Notes under the pieces: generated by a model
Seen by the model: the letters and a program-made list of their open reading frames with translations, nothing else
Told to the model about the DNA's origin: nothing
Databases searched by the model: none
Part shown: positions 23,422 to 34,927 of the stretch, piece by piece
How the letters are laid out: each line of letters begins with the position of its first letter
Position numbering within the stretch: the stretch's first letter is position 1
Position numbers and translations under genes: made by a program
Assembly: GCF_001625215.2 (NCBI RefSeq)
Contig: NC_030385.2
Location: 44,231,598-44,295,597, forward strand
Direction of reading: 5' to 3'
Source: Daucus carota subsp. sativus
Taxonomy: Eukaryota; Streptophyta; Magnoliopsida; Apiales; Apiaceae
Length of the DNA stretch: 64,000 nucleotides

Positions 23422-25782
23422 TCACCAATAGTCTCCACAAGAACATACACCATCTCTGAAATGATGAAACCTATTGGCATCCCTCACAACAATAACTCTA
23501 TTAGTGATCTTGGATGCAAATTTCGTAAAATTGTGGCAGTCTAAACAAACGCGAAGATTCTTGAATATTCTTATCTCTGTTCCTGGCTCAGAAGATATAA
23601 GACCAAAAGCAATGGCCAGTTTTTCACTATGAACATTCACCATTAGCTCCTTTTCTTCTTCCTCGACATCATGAAGTGCCATTACAGTCTCTGTCTGAAA
23701 TCCAGCATTCCTCATCTTACCCATCAATTTTTCAAGCATTGCATAGATTGATTCTGCTTGGGGGTGAGACTGGTCACTAGATGTGAAGACATGCGGTAAC
23801 TTACCAACCTCAATCAGAGTGCACCCTGGCGTTTTTGCTAGATTTCTCTTTTTGACTGCTCGTCGAACTAAGGCAGCCTGAGGATAGTTCTGTTCAGCTG
23901 AATAGATGTTCGAGAGTAGGACACGGTAGCCAACACTATCAGGATCCAACTCAAATAACTTATCAGAAGCAACCCGTGCAAGGTCAGTGTTCTTGTGAAT
24001 CATGCAAGCACCGAGCAGTGCCCCCCAGACAGGAGGACCTGCATTATAGGGCATCGTCTCTATGAACTCCAAAGCCTTATCTAGCTTACCTGCACGACCA
24101 AGCAAGTCTACCATGCAAGCATAGTGCTCCGCTAAAGGCTCAAAACCATGATCATTAACCATTTCGTGAAAAATCTTCTCCCCGTCACTCACCAAGCCTG
24201 CATGGCTGCAAGCATATAATATAGAAAGAAAGGTGACCCCAGTTGGGGCAACTCCAGAGGCCAACATTTCTCGAAACAGTTTCAGAGCTTCGTGCCCATG
24301 CCCATGGAGGCCATATGCTGAGATCATGGCATTCCAAGTCACTGCATTCTTACTCGGCATCATGTCAATTACCCGCTGAGCATCTTCAAGACTTCCACAC
24401 TTCGCATACATATCAGCTAATGCAGTTGACACATAAATATTGGACTCAAACTTCTCTTTGCTTATTAATTCATGGATCCATTTTCCTAGGCTTAAAGCGC
24501 CAAGTTGAGCACAAGCCGAAAGTACGCTTGTAAAGGTTACAGGATTTGGAGTGACTCCAAGTGCTTGCATATTGCGGAAAAGGGATATTGCCGTTTCTGT
24601 TAGCCCATTTTGAGCATAACCTGATATCATAGCATTCCAAGATTCTAAGCTTTTAGTTGGGGACTCATCAAAAAGCTTCCTTGCATATTCAATCTCATTT
24701 AGGCGACTATAAACAGTAGTCAAAGCAGTCGAAACTGAAGAATTTGTAACCAATCCACATTTAAAACTAAATCCATGAATTGACCATGTAAGATCTAGAT
24801 GACCGAAGGGATGATGTGCTGGTATTAAACCAACAATTGTACTTGAATTAACCTTCTCCCCCGATAAAAGCAATCCACCGAAAAGAGACACCGCAGAAGC
24901 AATATCACAATTGCTAGAAAATCCAGAAATCATAGCATTATAAGATACCAAATCCGGCTGCTCAATCTGCTCAAACAACAATTTCGCTGGCACCATCTCT
25001 CCACATTTCGCATACAAAGAAATCAGCCCCGTAAGAACATAAACATGCCCATCCAATCCATTCTTAATCGAAAACCCCTGAACCATCATCCCAGCCCCCA
25101 ACTCCTGCAACTCAGCAGCCGCCGAAAGAACCACAGCCAACGTAGTCGAATCAAACAAACTCCCCCTCACAACCATATCACAAAACACCCTAATCCCATC
25201 CTCCAACCACCCCTTCCTCACCAACCCAGAAATCATCGTATTCCACAACACCGCATCCCTCTCAGGAATCCCATCAAACACCTTACAAGCATACCCCACC
25301 TTCCCAAAATTCAAGTACATATCAACAAGACAAGACCCCACAAACAAATCCCCCACAACCCCATCAACAATTGCATTCCCATGAACCAACATTCCCATCT
25401 TTTCGCAACTAAATTGCGAACAAGCCGACACAGTAAACGCATAAGTATAACAATCAGGCTCAAAATCACAACCCCCCCTGATCCCCAAATACAAAGAAAC
25501 ACATTTTTCAGGCAAATTATTCCTAGAAAAGCCCTTAATTAGCACATTACACAGAAAAAGATCAGGATTCGGCACTGCAGAACAGAGCAAACTAGCTTTA
25601 CACACAGCATTGAAGTCACAGAGCTTCTGGGTCAGTTTAGTTACAGTGATCAAGTCATTGTAGAGTGAGTTGTGAATGATTTGGGCGTGTGTTTGGTTGA
25701 GTTGAGACAGGTTTGTACATTGGTTGATCTTGTTAAGTAGATAGTTGCGTGTTGCAGAGTTGTTCAGTGCTCTGTTTATCAT
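23422..25782 (-). CDS. DYW-class pentatricopeptide repeat protein (At4g30700-like)
   Basis: Organelle RNA-binding protein predicted to specify C-to-U editing sites. Intronless, 786 residues from the chosen start (MINRALNNSATRN). An upstream in-frame Met would add 70 low-quality residues and is not favoured, because the Arabidopsis counterpart is about 790 residues. PLS-type PPR repeats run from about residue 50 to 560, with typical lines such as WNAMISGYAQNGLTE and ALTTVYSRLNEIEYARKLFD. E/E+ motifs follow. The C-terminal DYW deaminase-like domain has HSEKLAIAFGL (zinc-binding His and catalytic Glu), CLDCH, and the end CGDYW. Sequence closely tracks Arabidopsis At4g30700, which I recall as mitochondrial editing factor MEF29/DYW9. 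That name is from memory. Mitochondrial targeting is likely. Confidence 0.92.
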   Translation of the reverse strand: MINRALNNSATRNYLLNKINQCTNLSQLNQTHAQIIHNSLYNDLITVTKLTQKLCDFNAVCKASLLCSAVPNPDLFLCNVLIKGFSRNNLPEKCVSLYLGIRGGCDFEPDCYTYAFTVSACSQFSCEKMGMLVHGNAIVDGVVGDLFVGSCLVDMYLNFGKVGYACKVFDGIPERDAVLWNTMISGLVRKGWLEDGIRVFCDMVVRGSLFDSTTLAVVLSAAAELQELGAGMMVQGFSIKNGLDGHVYVLTGLISLYAKCGEMVPAKLLFEQIEQPDLVSYNAMISGFSSNCDIASAVSLFGGLLLSGEKVNSSTIVGLIPAHHPFGHLDLTWSIHGFSFKCGLVTNSSVSTALTTVYSRLNEIEYARKLFDESPTKSLESWNAMISGYAQNGLTETAISLFRNMQALGVTPNPVTFTSVLSACAQLGALSLGKWIHELISKEKFESNIYVSTALADMYAKCGSLEDAQRVIDMMPSKNAVTWNAMISAYGLHGHGHEALKLFREMLASGVAPTGVTFLSILYACSHAGLVSDGEKIFHEMVNDHGFEPLAEHYACMVDLLGRAGKLDKALEFIETMPYNAGPPVWGALLGACMIHKNTDLARVASDKLFELDPDSVGYRVLLSNIYSAEQNYPQAALVRRAVKKRNLAKTPGCTLIEVGKLPHVFTSSDQSHPQAESIYAMLEKLMGKMRNAGFQTETVMALHDVEEEEKELMVNVHSEKLAIAFGLISSEPGTEIRIFKNLRVCLDCHNFTKFASKITNRVIVVRDANRFHHFRDGVCSCGDYW

Positions 25783-26596
25783 TAGGTTCTTTCTTTTTTT
25801 TTTGTAAAGATCATTAGGTTCTTTCAAATTTGATAAAGATGAGATTTTTGTGTTCTTGTTTTCTATCTCATGTTTTGGCGGAAGCACCAATTCGAATACT
25901 TGAAATCGAGATTTTATAGCGTATTTTTGAATGCAGAAATCAAAGTGATGCACGTCAAATTTGAAAAAAATTTGAACTCGAAAAAAAATCATATTAAATT
26001 AATATCTTAAAAGTTTTATTAGGTTAATGTATATATCAAATTAAAAATTCTAAATTTAAAAAAAAAATGAAATGTAAAAGCGAAGATTAAAATTAATAGG
26101 TGAAAGAAAGATTAATTGGAGTGATCGAGAATTAATCGAATCATTAATTGAATAATCGTAGATTTAATTAATTTAACAAGTTAATCGGTTCTTAATCATC
26201 AATTTGTTCTTTTAGACCTGTTTTTTTTTACATTATTCATCTCGATTTTTATTGTGGATTTAGGTTTTATTAACAACACTTTTTTATTAATTTGACAGTG
26301 TTGGCTGTTACCACTGAACTGTATGTGAGAACTGCATATCAAACACAATTGCTCTAGCTTTCTTTTCATTAATAACTCAAAACAATTACAGGATGAGCCA
26401 GAGGCTCTTGCCATGGAACGATGAAGAAATAAAGTAGACAGTTACAGATCTTCCCTCCTGGGAAAATAAATATTTATCGATATTTACTAATTCGCCGCGA
26501 CCTTTTTGGCTGATAAGCATGTCATTTTGGTGTTTTTTGTTGAAGAAGTGTATGAAATATCGTTACGTGTTAGTGTCTGGAGAGTCCAGGAGTGTT
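25783..26596. other. Intergenic between PPR and AUG8
   Basis: AT-rich spacer with the PPR promoter and the AUG8 3' UTR. 26095-26190 has many attaatcga/aattaatcg words resembling those near 7890 and 33655. No gene seen. Confidence 0.5.
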
Positions 26597-29500
26597 TTAG
26601 TAGTCGTCGTATATCAGATGTTCTTCACCAAACCCGTGTTTTAACTGTAAGAGATGCGTCCTAAGGCTATTTTCTTCCACCTATCAATAAAGAAAAGCAC
26701 ATTTCTTTAGCAAGAACACGAAAGATGAAGAATTTAAACGGATTATGTAATATGTTTAAATATAATCTGTCGTGATATATAAATTGCCAGGCGTATAAAT
26801 TAATTTTCTCCAGAGCAATAACGATGTTTCTTATTGCACGCACCTGCATAGCTGCTGTAGTTGCCAATAATGCTTCACATTCATCGAGCATGGCTCTTTC
26901 CTGTGCTGCTACTTCAGCAAGTTCTGAAACCAGAGAATTCCTCCCTTCAACCTGTAAGTCCATGGGAAGACGATCTTTAGCAACTCAAATCAATTTGTCT
27001 GGTTACCTCGACAATATGCATGTGAAAAACCTAATTTTTTGTATAGTTGGACTGCAAGTAGACTATAGAAGATGTGCAAAATAACATTGAGAGTGCAAGA
27101 GTGGACAAAATTGAAGTGAACAGAAAAATTGATTCAATTAACAAAACTTTAAAAATCAATGATTCAGTACATTCCTTTCTGCTATTTCCAGAGGGAGCAC
27201 CAACTTAGCTCGTGGGGAATTTGGCAACATAGAGCATGAAGTAACACTCCATAAAACCTCCTAAATTCAAGATCTGACGACTAGAAACAACAGAAGGGTG
27301 GTTTTATTATTCTTGTTCGACTCAAAATTTATACTCAAAGTTAACAGTTCTCAGGCAACGACAAGAGCTTGTAATTTGACCACGTCCAAAACACCTTCAT
27401 ATTTAACTTTATATATACATATCTGTTAGAGCCACACTCACACACATGATAAGAATATAGCGAAGTTTACCCTTGAAAGAACTGAACAGATGGAATTTCC
27501 TGTCATCTGCATGACTTCAACAGCTGAGCACAGGGCTGCCTTCACAGTATCAATATTTGCCTGTAATTAGCAGCTCCAGTAAATAACTAGCAATTTCCTT
27601 AAACAAATACATAGAAATTAGTAAAATAATATACCCGTGCTCCTTCAGTGACTGGAAGACGGAGAGTGCTTGCCTCTAAATCTTTGATAGCTCCAGATAG
27701 AGCACAAGAATGATCTTTTTCAATAATTGGCCATCTGTCAAGGTATGCCATCTGTGACAAAGAAAAACACAAACGATACAAAAGATTATGAGCATTAATG
27801 CTTCACATATCTTAAGCATCAGCTATATAAGGACCGGTCTAAGACTTCTATCGAAAAAAATTTACATGGTGAACACCTAACTTCTCTACAAAATATAATC
27901 CAATAATGATCAGTATAATAAGAACAGGAAGTACATAAATTTGTTTGACCATGGGTACTTGAATTATGAGGAAATGCATTACTTGTTCTTTCAGAACTGA
28001 GTTGAGCTTTAGCTTCAGCCTCAGATTTTGGAGATCGACCCTCTTCTCAGCAACTGACTCCCACATTTCAGAAGTAGTTCTCCACACATTGCACAATGCT
28101 GTCTGCAGATCAATGTTGAAACAAACAGTTAATAAAAACAATGAATCATGACTACTCATAAAAGATAAGTGCCCCAGGGTATGATAGAATATGAAGTGAT
28201 AACACATTTATACAAAAAATGCAGCAGTTTTGATACGCGGGTCATAAAATTAATTACACAATAGTAGCTAAGAAACAGAACAAAATATGATATTACTACA
28301 CATATAAAGACAAACCTCTGATGTTACTTTCTGTGAATATAGAGCAGCATCTGCTTGGGCATTGACATATTGCCATTGCAACTGCTTATTATACAGTACC
28401 CGTAATTGATGAGCATCTTCAATGTGGCTTGCAACCTTCTTTCCTTTTTTCATATCCGAGATGTAACTCAGTACAGATGTTGAACTGCTGGATTGCCTAG
28501 ATGGGCTGGATGGTCTAGTCCGAGATGGACTTGCTCCTCTAGATGGAGATGGACTTACTCCCCTGGATGGAGACGGACTTACTCCCCTAGATGGAACCGG
28601 ACTGACTCCTCTAGATGGAGCCGGACTGACTCCTCTAGCTGAACTAGGAGTGAAGGCCCTTGTTCGAGATGGACTAACACCTCTTGAATGAGAGGTTGAT
28701 GAAACATGCATTTTATTTGGTGATGCAGGGCGTGCCCCCGAAGTGGGTAAAGACTGAGCCCGGACAGATGGAGTAACTGTTTTGGTTCTTTCTGATGATC
28801 TTGTAGAAACAACATTGGGTATCCTAGGTGCATTATCTTCAGTGGGGCATGCCTCCAGTTCTATCTTTCCACTTCCATCAGATGAAATTAGCCTCATTGC
28901 ATCACTGGGGGAAGTTTGTAAAGGTTTGCTTAAACAATTAGGAAGCGACATTCTCCTTAAAGAAGATGCGGCCAATCCTGGCTGAGGTTGAACTAGAGCT
29001 TTCATTGTTCTATCACCGCTATCAGTTCGTTTAGTTGAAGAAGGGGATGATACTTTACCACCTGTCGTGCTAGGCCATCGATGCTGATCACTTGGTCGAC
29101 CATGTAAACTATCCACTGGTCGAGAATTTTCTGATTGATGATTAGAATTCCTTCCTTTGAGAGGGCTTCTCTTTCTCTCTGGTGTAGACTTCCGCGAAAC
29201 AGGAGCTGTCATAGACTGTTTATGTGCTACATTTGATGAAGGTTTCAAAGTGCGGTCTGATGGGGCATGAGAGACTGGTTTTTCTCTCTTACTAACAGGA
29301 AGAGAAAATGAATCTGACTGGAAAGAAACACTGAGACTTCGCATTGTTGAAGGCCATAAAGCCTCTGGCAACCGGTTCCCCACTAACTTCTTTGACGCCA
29401 ATTGTATAACTGCTGCTGTGTCTTCTACTGGTGTGTATGGACTTGGTGGTGACGGTGGTGTAGCAGGCCTCCTCCTTTCGGCTGATACAGCCCTCTTTGG

Positions 29501-29725
29501 AGCCGACGCTGATGAAACCACTGCTTTTCTTGTTGTACCCGGGGAAGGGCAGCGCTTAGGACCAGAACCTGCAGATGGACTAGGCGACCTGTACCTAGAA
29601 GGAACTTCTCTTGTCTTAGACCGCCGCGTGCTTTCACTGTTCCTCTCCGCCACTCCTCCTGGTGATCTGGAGGTCTCCATCATCAAATGCTTATGTGATC
29701 CTTGATCTAGCTCACATGCATTCAT
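26597..29725 (-). CDS. AUG8: Augmin subunit 8 / QWRF-motif microtubule-associated protein
   Basis: Plant counterpart of HAUS8, the microtubule-binding subunit of augmin, which recruits gamma-tubulin for branched microtubule nucleation in spindle, phragmoplast and cortex. Six exons: 29725-28316, 28102-27983, 27751-27635, 27560-27471, 26951-26844, 26680-26597. They join in frame to 642 residues, close to Arabidopsis AUG8. The first 440 residues are basic, Ser/Pro-rich and disordered, including tandem SRGVSPxP repeats (28527-28640) likely to bind microtubules and be phosphorylated by Pro-directed kinases. The QWRF-family block follows (LYNKQLQWQYVNAQADAAL), then helical coiled-coil segments, ending HLIYDDY. 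The signature reads QWQY here rather than QWRF. A second Met (MMETSRSPGG) is an alternative start. It adjoins the PPR gene, as I recall its Arabidopsis counterpart does. Confidence 0.92.
28527..28640 (-). repeat. 24-bp coding tandem repeat in AUG8
   Basis: About five imperfect 24-bp copies encode the octapeptide SRGVSPxP. All copies stay in frame, so copy number can change without breaking the gene. Confidence 0.8.
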
Positions 29726-30417
29726 CCAAATTCTCTAAACCAGACCACAATGTTATCCAATCCCATACAATCGACAACTTCTCATTACTCCCCACAATCA
29801 ATAATTATACGCCAAAATGCCACAAAAGTCTGCCCATCATTTCTCCGCTATAAATCTGCCACAAAATTTACAGCCAAAAGTAAAACACTACAGAGAGGAA
29901 AAAGCAAAAAGACCCAAGAGGAATAAGAAAAGCAAAAAGAAACTAAAAGCATAATCTTTACAGATCCAAATTAGCACAATTCAACAGCCAATGCACACAG
30001 ATTCTCTAATATAATGATCACTCACATTCAAACAGATCAGATAGAGAAAAATGGCAGACAATAGTCACAATATATCTCGAAAAAAGTCTAAAGCTTCAAG
30101 CTACATAAGAGTATCCTTGTGGTCAGGGCACTAACAAACTAGTTACATACTTATATGAATAGTGACCACTAGAGATAACCATAGTAACAATAATTCTTAA
30201 GGTACACTTGTACAAAGTGAAGAAAGATGAAAATCAAAAATAGGTGAGTCCCCTCTCCCACAAAATCAAGAAATGTGGAGTTTTGGAAGATAAGACAGAA
30301 GGGAGTCCTCAAGATAAGAGGTACTGTCACTCCAATTTTGTGTATATTTTTTAATATATGGTCACTAAACTTTTGTCACTCTCACGGGAGTGCCATGGTC
30401 GGCTGGACTATAAACAC

Positions 30418-30590
30418 ACTCAATCTCTCTCCCTCTCCCCCTCTCTCTCCCTCTCTTTCTATCTCTCCCTCTCTTTCTATATCTCTCTCCCCCTCCCTCT
30501 TCTATCTCTCCCTCTCTTTCTATCTCTCTCTCCCTCTCCCTCTCTCTCTCTCTCCCCCTCTCCCTCTCTTTCTATCTCTCTCTCTCTCAA
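30418..30590. repeat. (CT)n-rich low-complexity tract upstream of AUG8
   Basis: About 170 bp made almost wholly of ctctctccctct and tttctatctctc blocks. On the AUG8 strand it reads GA-rich. It probably lies in the promoter or in a 5' UTR intron. Such tracts can bind GAGA-binding BPC proteins in plants. Confidence 0.9.
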
Positions 30591-30964
30591 ACACAGACAG
30601 GGTTGTTACTTGTTAGTTGTTACCTCTTCTGCTTCTTCTTCCTCTTGCTGAATTCCACAACAGAACAAGGGTCACATAAATGATCCTCCACAACCAAAAG
30701 ATTCAAATTATAGTTATTTACAGTTCCCAACATGCAGTACAAGAGAAACCCATAAAATATAACAACATTTCGAATTAGCTTAACCTGTGACTCGTAATAA
30801 ATCTATATTCCCATGAAGAAGATTTCAAACACAAATTAAATGTATATAAATATAATTAATAATTCAAATTCAAAGACATGAACATGGAGACCACGTGTAG
30901 AGAGAGATCATTGTCTCCATCCTCATTAATACAAATTGCAGTTTACTATAAGCTAAACACATTA

Positions 30965-31226
30965 CTCCCTCCGTCCCTTTTTACATGTCCACTTTGAAAA
31001 AAAAAATTGTCCCAAATTACTTGTCCACCTCTCTTTTCAAAGCAACTTTTTGTATGTTTTTTCAAAAAGTAACAACTTCCAATGTTTGACTAGCATATAT
31101 ATATACACAACTCTATCTAATTCATTACATTTACTAGGGATATGTATGAAAACAAGATATCTAACTAACATTTTCTTAAGATGCGTTATTTTTTCAAAAG
31201 GGACAAGTAAAAGGGGACGGAGGGAG
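30965..31226. mobile_element. Stowaway-type MITE (Tc1/mariner)
   Basis: Terminal inverted repeats CTCCCTCCGTCCC and GGGGACGGAGGGAG, flanked on both sides by the target dinucleotide TA, length 262 bp, AT-rich inside, no coding frame. These are defining features of Stowaway MITEs. It sits about 1.2 kb upstream of the AUG8 start codon. Confidence 0.9.
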
Positions 31227-33923
31227 TATCAAACAAAACAAGTGCTTAAGCTTCCAAGCACTTTCATTTTTTTATATTTAACAAACACAAATTATGAAAA
31301 ATAACATAAATATATATCTTGTGTCCCTAATCTCTATGACAAATCAAGAATCAATCTAGACCCAGATACAGAAGCTCCAAATTAAGCATAAAATTTAAAA
31401 ATTAATTACTACTCCAAACCTTATTAATAATACATCGGTACTTGTATCTTGAAGTACCTTGTTCTGCATTCGATTCTCGCTCATTTATTATCGGAACAGA
31501 ATAAAAAATTATTATAACTTTTGGGTTTCTATTTTTGACATGAAGGGTAACAAAAGAACCCTAGCAAGGACACCAACCTAAACCGACATTATGCAACGTC
31601 GAAACCCACACAATTAAATCTTTAAATACGAAAACGTCGAAATCAATAAAACAATTAATACACATCAACATTTGCATACAAAAAACCCACAAAACATTAA
31701 ACGAGAATTAATAATGTAACCTGAAATAATAAATGAACGTTGACAATAACCCGGTACGATTTTTTCCGATCAAGATTCCGACCCTTAATAATCGTGATCA
31801 AGATTTGAAAAAAGAACACGTAATAATCTCGTTTTACATGTACTTTTGTAATAATGGTTTACGTGGAATATGTGTTTTTGTGTGTGTTTTTTGTGTGTGT
31901 TTTTGCATGTAAAAGAGTGTGTGTGGAATTAGTGGGGGAAGAAAGGATGAGATGAAAGAGGTGGAGAGGGGGAGGTTGCAGTTGAGAACTGGACGTTATT
32001 TTCGCGCCACCTACTACTAATATATATACTTGTAATAATGTGATTATTATATTACTGGTTTTTTGTTTACATTAATTTTCACGAAAGAAACAGCCACTTT
32101 AAGCTTCTTTTGTTGGTTGGTAACTGTTTTAGCCGTTCCTAGTTTTTTTGAGTTGTATAAGATTAGTTTATGGTTATAGTGATGCTCAAATTACAGGAAG
32201 ATTAAAAACTCGATTTCTCTATCTCAAACGTAAACAATAAAGACGTTATTTATTTTTTATATGATGTGCAAGTGACACTAGTATAATAAATTTGCAGGAG
32301 TTGGAGTTCTCATTTGTCGAGAACAGAGTACTTGTTTCGCTTAAAAATAATATTTTATCTATCCCATTTACATTTTAAAAATAATTATTTTTGATAATAT
32401 AAAATATTATTACACGCTACTTTCTTTCACGATCTCAAATTAATTATTAAAATATAAATTAGTCGCACTATTTTACCCATTTTTTATCTTTCTTTACTTA
32501 CTTACATTTTTTTTTCATCATCATATACACACTCAATATATATAATCAGCGAATGGGACTGAGAGAGTTGTAAATTAAAATGATCAAATTTTAATCATAA
32601 ATGATAAATTACTCTTTGATAATATTTTTTCTAAAAATAATTCAAATGAAAATGAGAAAATATTATTCAATTGTTTAGATGAATGTATTAATAAAAATAT
32701 ATTGTTTTAATTTATGATTATTAGATTTCTTTGTAATTTCCATCATCAAAAAATACTCGATTTTGATATTTTAAAATTAGAACGTCGTGTAATTAATATA
32801 GGGCCTATAAAATTTTATAACAAACTTTTTATATAAGAATATCATTTGAATAATTCAAAATTTAAGAAATAGATATAATATTTGTAATTTAACAATTTCC
32901 TAAATTTGGACGGCTAGAAGAAAAATCCAATTGGAGAAAAAAGATTAAAAAAACAGGTCTCCTCGAGTGGGAGAGGTTGTTTTTAATATTTTGAACATAT
33001 TTCTTGTTTCATGAATTGTGTATAAGATTTGAAGCCCGTAAAGAACTCATAATATAATATCCATTTCGTGATAAATAATAATTATATTTCAATTATAACT
33101 GAAAATAAGTAGTGAATAATAATTATAAATTTTATAGTACAAAACCTTTTCCAAAAGACTTTGTTTTTTAAAAAGTTATTATTGGATAATAAAAAGATTA
33201 ATAAGTGGTATAATGAAAGCGTGTAGTAGAGAGCAGCATAAACTAAACATCAAGAACTAGGACCAGTGGGGTAGTAGAAAATCAAGTAGAACATGAAACA
33301 TCAAATCAGTGGAAACTTTTTGTAAAGCTTCCTTCACTTTCTTCGTGGCCTGGCTTTGCTACGAGACACCTTCAACAAATACCGCTCTTTTGCCTCTCTA
33401 CCTTGCGTTTGTTTTTGGATTTCTATTCACAAATCATAAGAATGACCACTCTTTTAGTTCAAGTTTGGAGGGCCCGTTCGTCGGAGGCTGCGTATACCGT
33501 GCAATGAAAAAAATTTGTTTTGCTAGACTGATATTTTTTCCTATTAGCATAAAATGTGGCAATTGAAGGCATGAAATAGAGGAAATCAGAAATTATCAAA
33601 TAATTAGCTGAATAATAATTGAATGTTACATTAGTTCGATGAGTTACGTAACAGGATTAATCGATAATCAGTACCTGTTAGATATTTGAAAATATATGTC
33701 ATAACTAGAAACCGGAAGAAATGGGTTAAATATTAAAAAATGGGTTGGAATAATATAAATATAACACTATCCTAGCTTCAGTCATCCAAATCTTATTGAG
33801 TTGGGTTTAAATCAAATAAATTGAACATTCGCCCGGCCTCACGCAATTATCGAATTAATCTATTTGCGAACAGTTGATTCCACATAACAATGCAGATGAA
33901 TGCACCTCTTCAACTAATGTTGT

Positions 33924-34196
33924 GTTATGTTGTGTTTGGTTGGGGTGAATGATTCCCGAAGGAATGGAATGAAAAATGAACTATTTTATGAACAATTTTT
34001 AAGAAATTTGATTCTTTCATCCATTCCATTCACACCTCCAATTTGAGGTAGAATGCTCCATTCTCTCCTATTCTCAAATCTCATTATAGCAATTTTGCAC
34101 TTCCTCAAAATTTTTTCAAACTTTCTTCCTATCTCTATTAATTTTAAGTATTTTTACTTATTTCATTCCATTCTCTTCAACCAAACACAACATAAC
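33924..34196. mobile_element. Inverted-repeat MITE
   Basis: The left end GTTATGTTGTGTTTGGTTG is exactly complementary to the right end CAACCAAACACAACATAAC. Both ends continue into gaatggaatga and tcattccattc inner repeats, which also pair. Length about 273 bp, no coding. No clear target duplication, so the superfamily is open. Confidence 0.75.
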
Positions 34197-34531
34197 AGTT
34201 ATGCCCTAGTGCTGGACCATTCTGTCTGGCGGGAAGTTAAATTAGAAACTATAAAATGAGAGATTATGGTCGGCTGGGAAAAAGGCTAGAATCAACCACG
34301 TTCTCGAATTATTACCATTTTCCTTAAATTAAGGTGGTCCAAACTCGGTCATCATTTGCAATGAAAAAAGGTTGACGACTTTGGTCAAAACTCAAAACGG
34401 TGAGCAGCTCAACTGGTGGTGGTTAGACATGGCCCTGCTACTTATGGTTGGGACCATTGTGCTGCGATCAACTCGCCCTCAAGCCCCTCACCACCGTTTG
34501 TTAAAACAGGACAAGAAACAGTATCTCACTT

Positions 34532-34750
34532 GTAATCGTTTTTTTATAAAATGTCGAGTCTTCAAAATTCATCGAGCTCAAGAAATCTCTCATCATTTTT
34601 TTTATGAGATGTCGAGTCTTCGAAATTCGAAAATACCTATGATCGTTTTTTTATGAGAGGTTGAGTTCTTCAACATTTGTCGGAGACAAAAAAATGCCTG
34701 ATTATTTTTTTCATAAGATGTCGAGTCTTTAAAATTTGTCAAAAACAAGA
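34532..34750. repeat. Four-copy tandem repeat of about 58 bp
   Basis: Imperfect copies each contain a T-run, ATGAGATGTCGAGTCTT and AAAATTC, with the shared core near 34552, 34610, 34661 and 34719. Spacing is 58, about 51 and 58 bp. It lies just 3' of the reductase gene. A tRNA B-box-like word (GGGTTCGAACC) follows at 34868-34878. Confidence 0.7.
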
Positions 34751-34927
34751 AAATTCGTTATTGTGTTGTTTCTAATCCTACGATTCAAAATCAGGTTTGG
34801 CATGATAATCAAATTTCTATAATCAAGTGTTGCCCAACGATCAAGTTCGATGATGTTATTAAAAGTAGGTCACGGGTTCGAACCTCCTAGAATTTTGTGG
34901 GCACACAAACATTTTACAGCAAGAAGA

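Larger units (their letters stand above)
29726..34927. other. Long intergenic region: AUG8 5' side and repeats
   Basis: No protein gene seen in 5.2 kb. A probable AUG8 5' UTR intron lies at its left: an acceptor-like TGGTTTAG|AGAA sits just upstream of the ATG, and a donor-like AGAG|GTAAC lies near 30625-30635. Then come a CT-rich tract, a Stowaway MITE, AT-rich DNA, an inverted-repeat element and a short tandem array, listed separately. Confidence 0.5.

Noticed and set aside
25045-25542. 165-codon plus-strand frame opposite the PPR gene
   Set aside because: Low-complexity His/Pro/Asn shadow of PPR codons.
25783-25992. N-terminal 70-residue extension of the PPR protein
   Set aside because: AT-rich, Lys/Asn/Phe-rich with poly-Lys; the shorter start gives the length of the Arabidopsis counterpart.
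30275-30651. Ser/Leu/Pro-rich frames across the CT tract
   Set aside because: Pure translation of a (CT)n microsatellite.
33309-33566. 85-codon hydrophobic frame in the spacer
   Set aside because: Hydrophobic composition is what AT-rich DNA gives by chance; no start context, splice partners or known motif.
34860-34900. tRNA gene suggested by GGGTTCGAACC
   Set aside because: No acceptor stem or A box at tRNA spacing; at most a tRNA-derived repeat.
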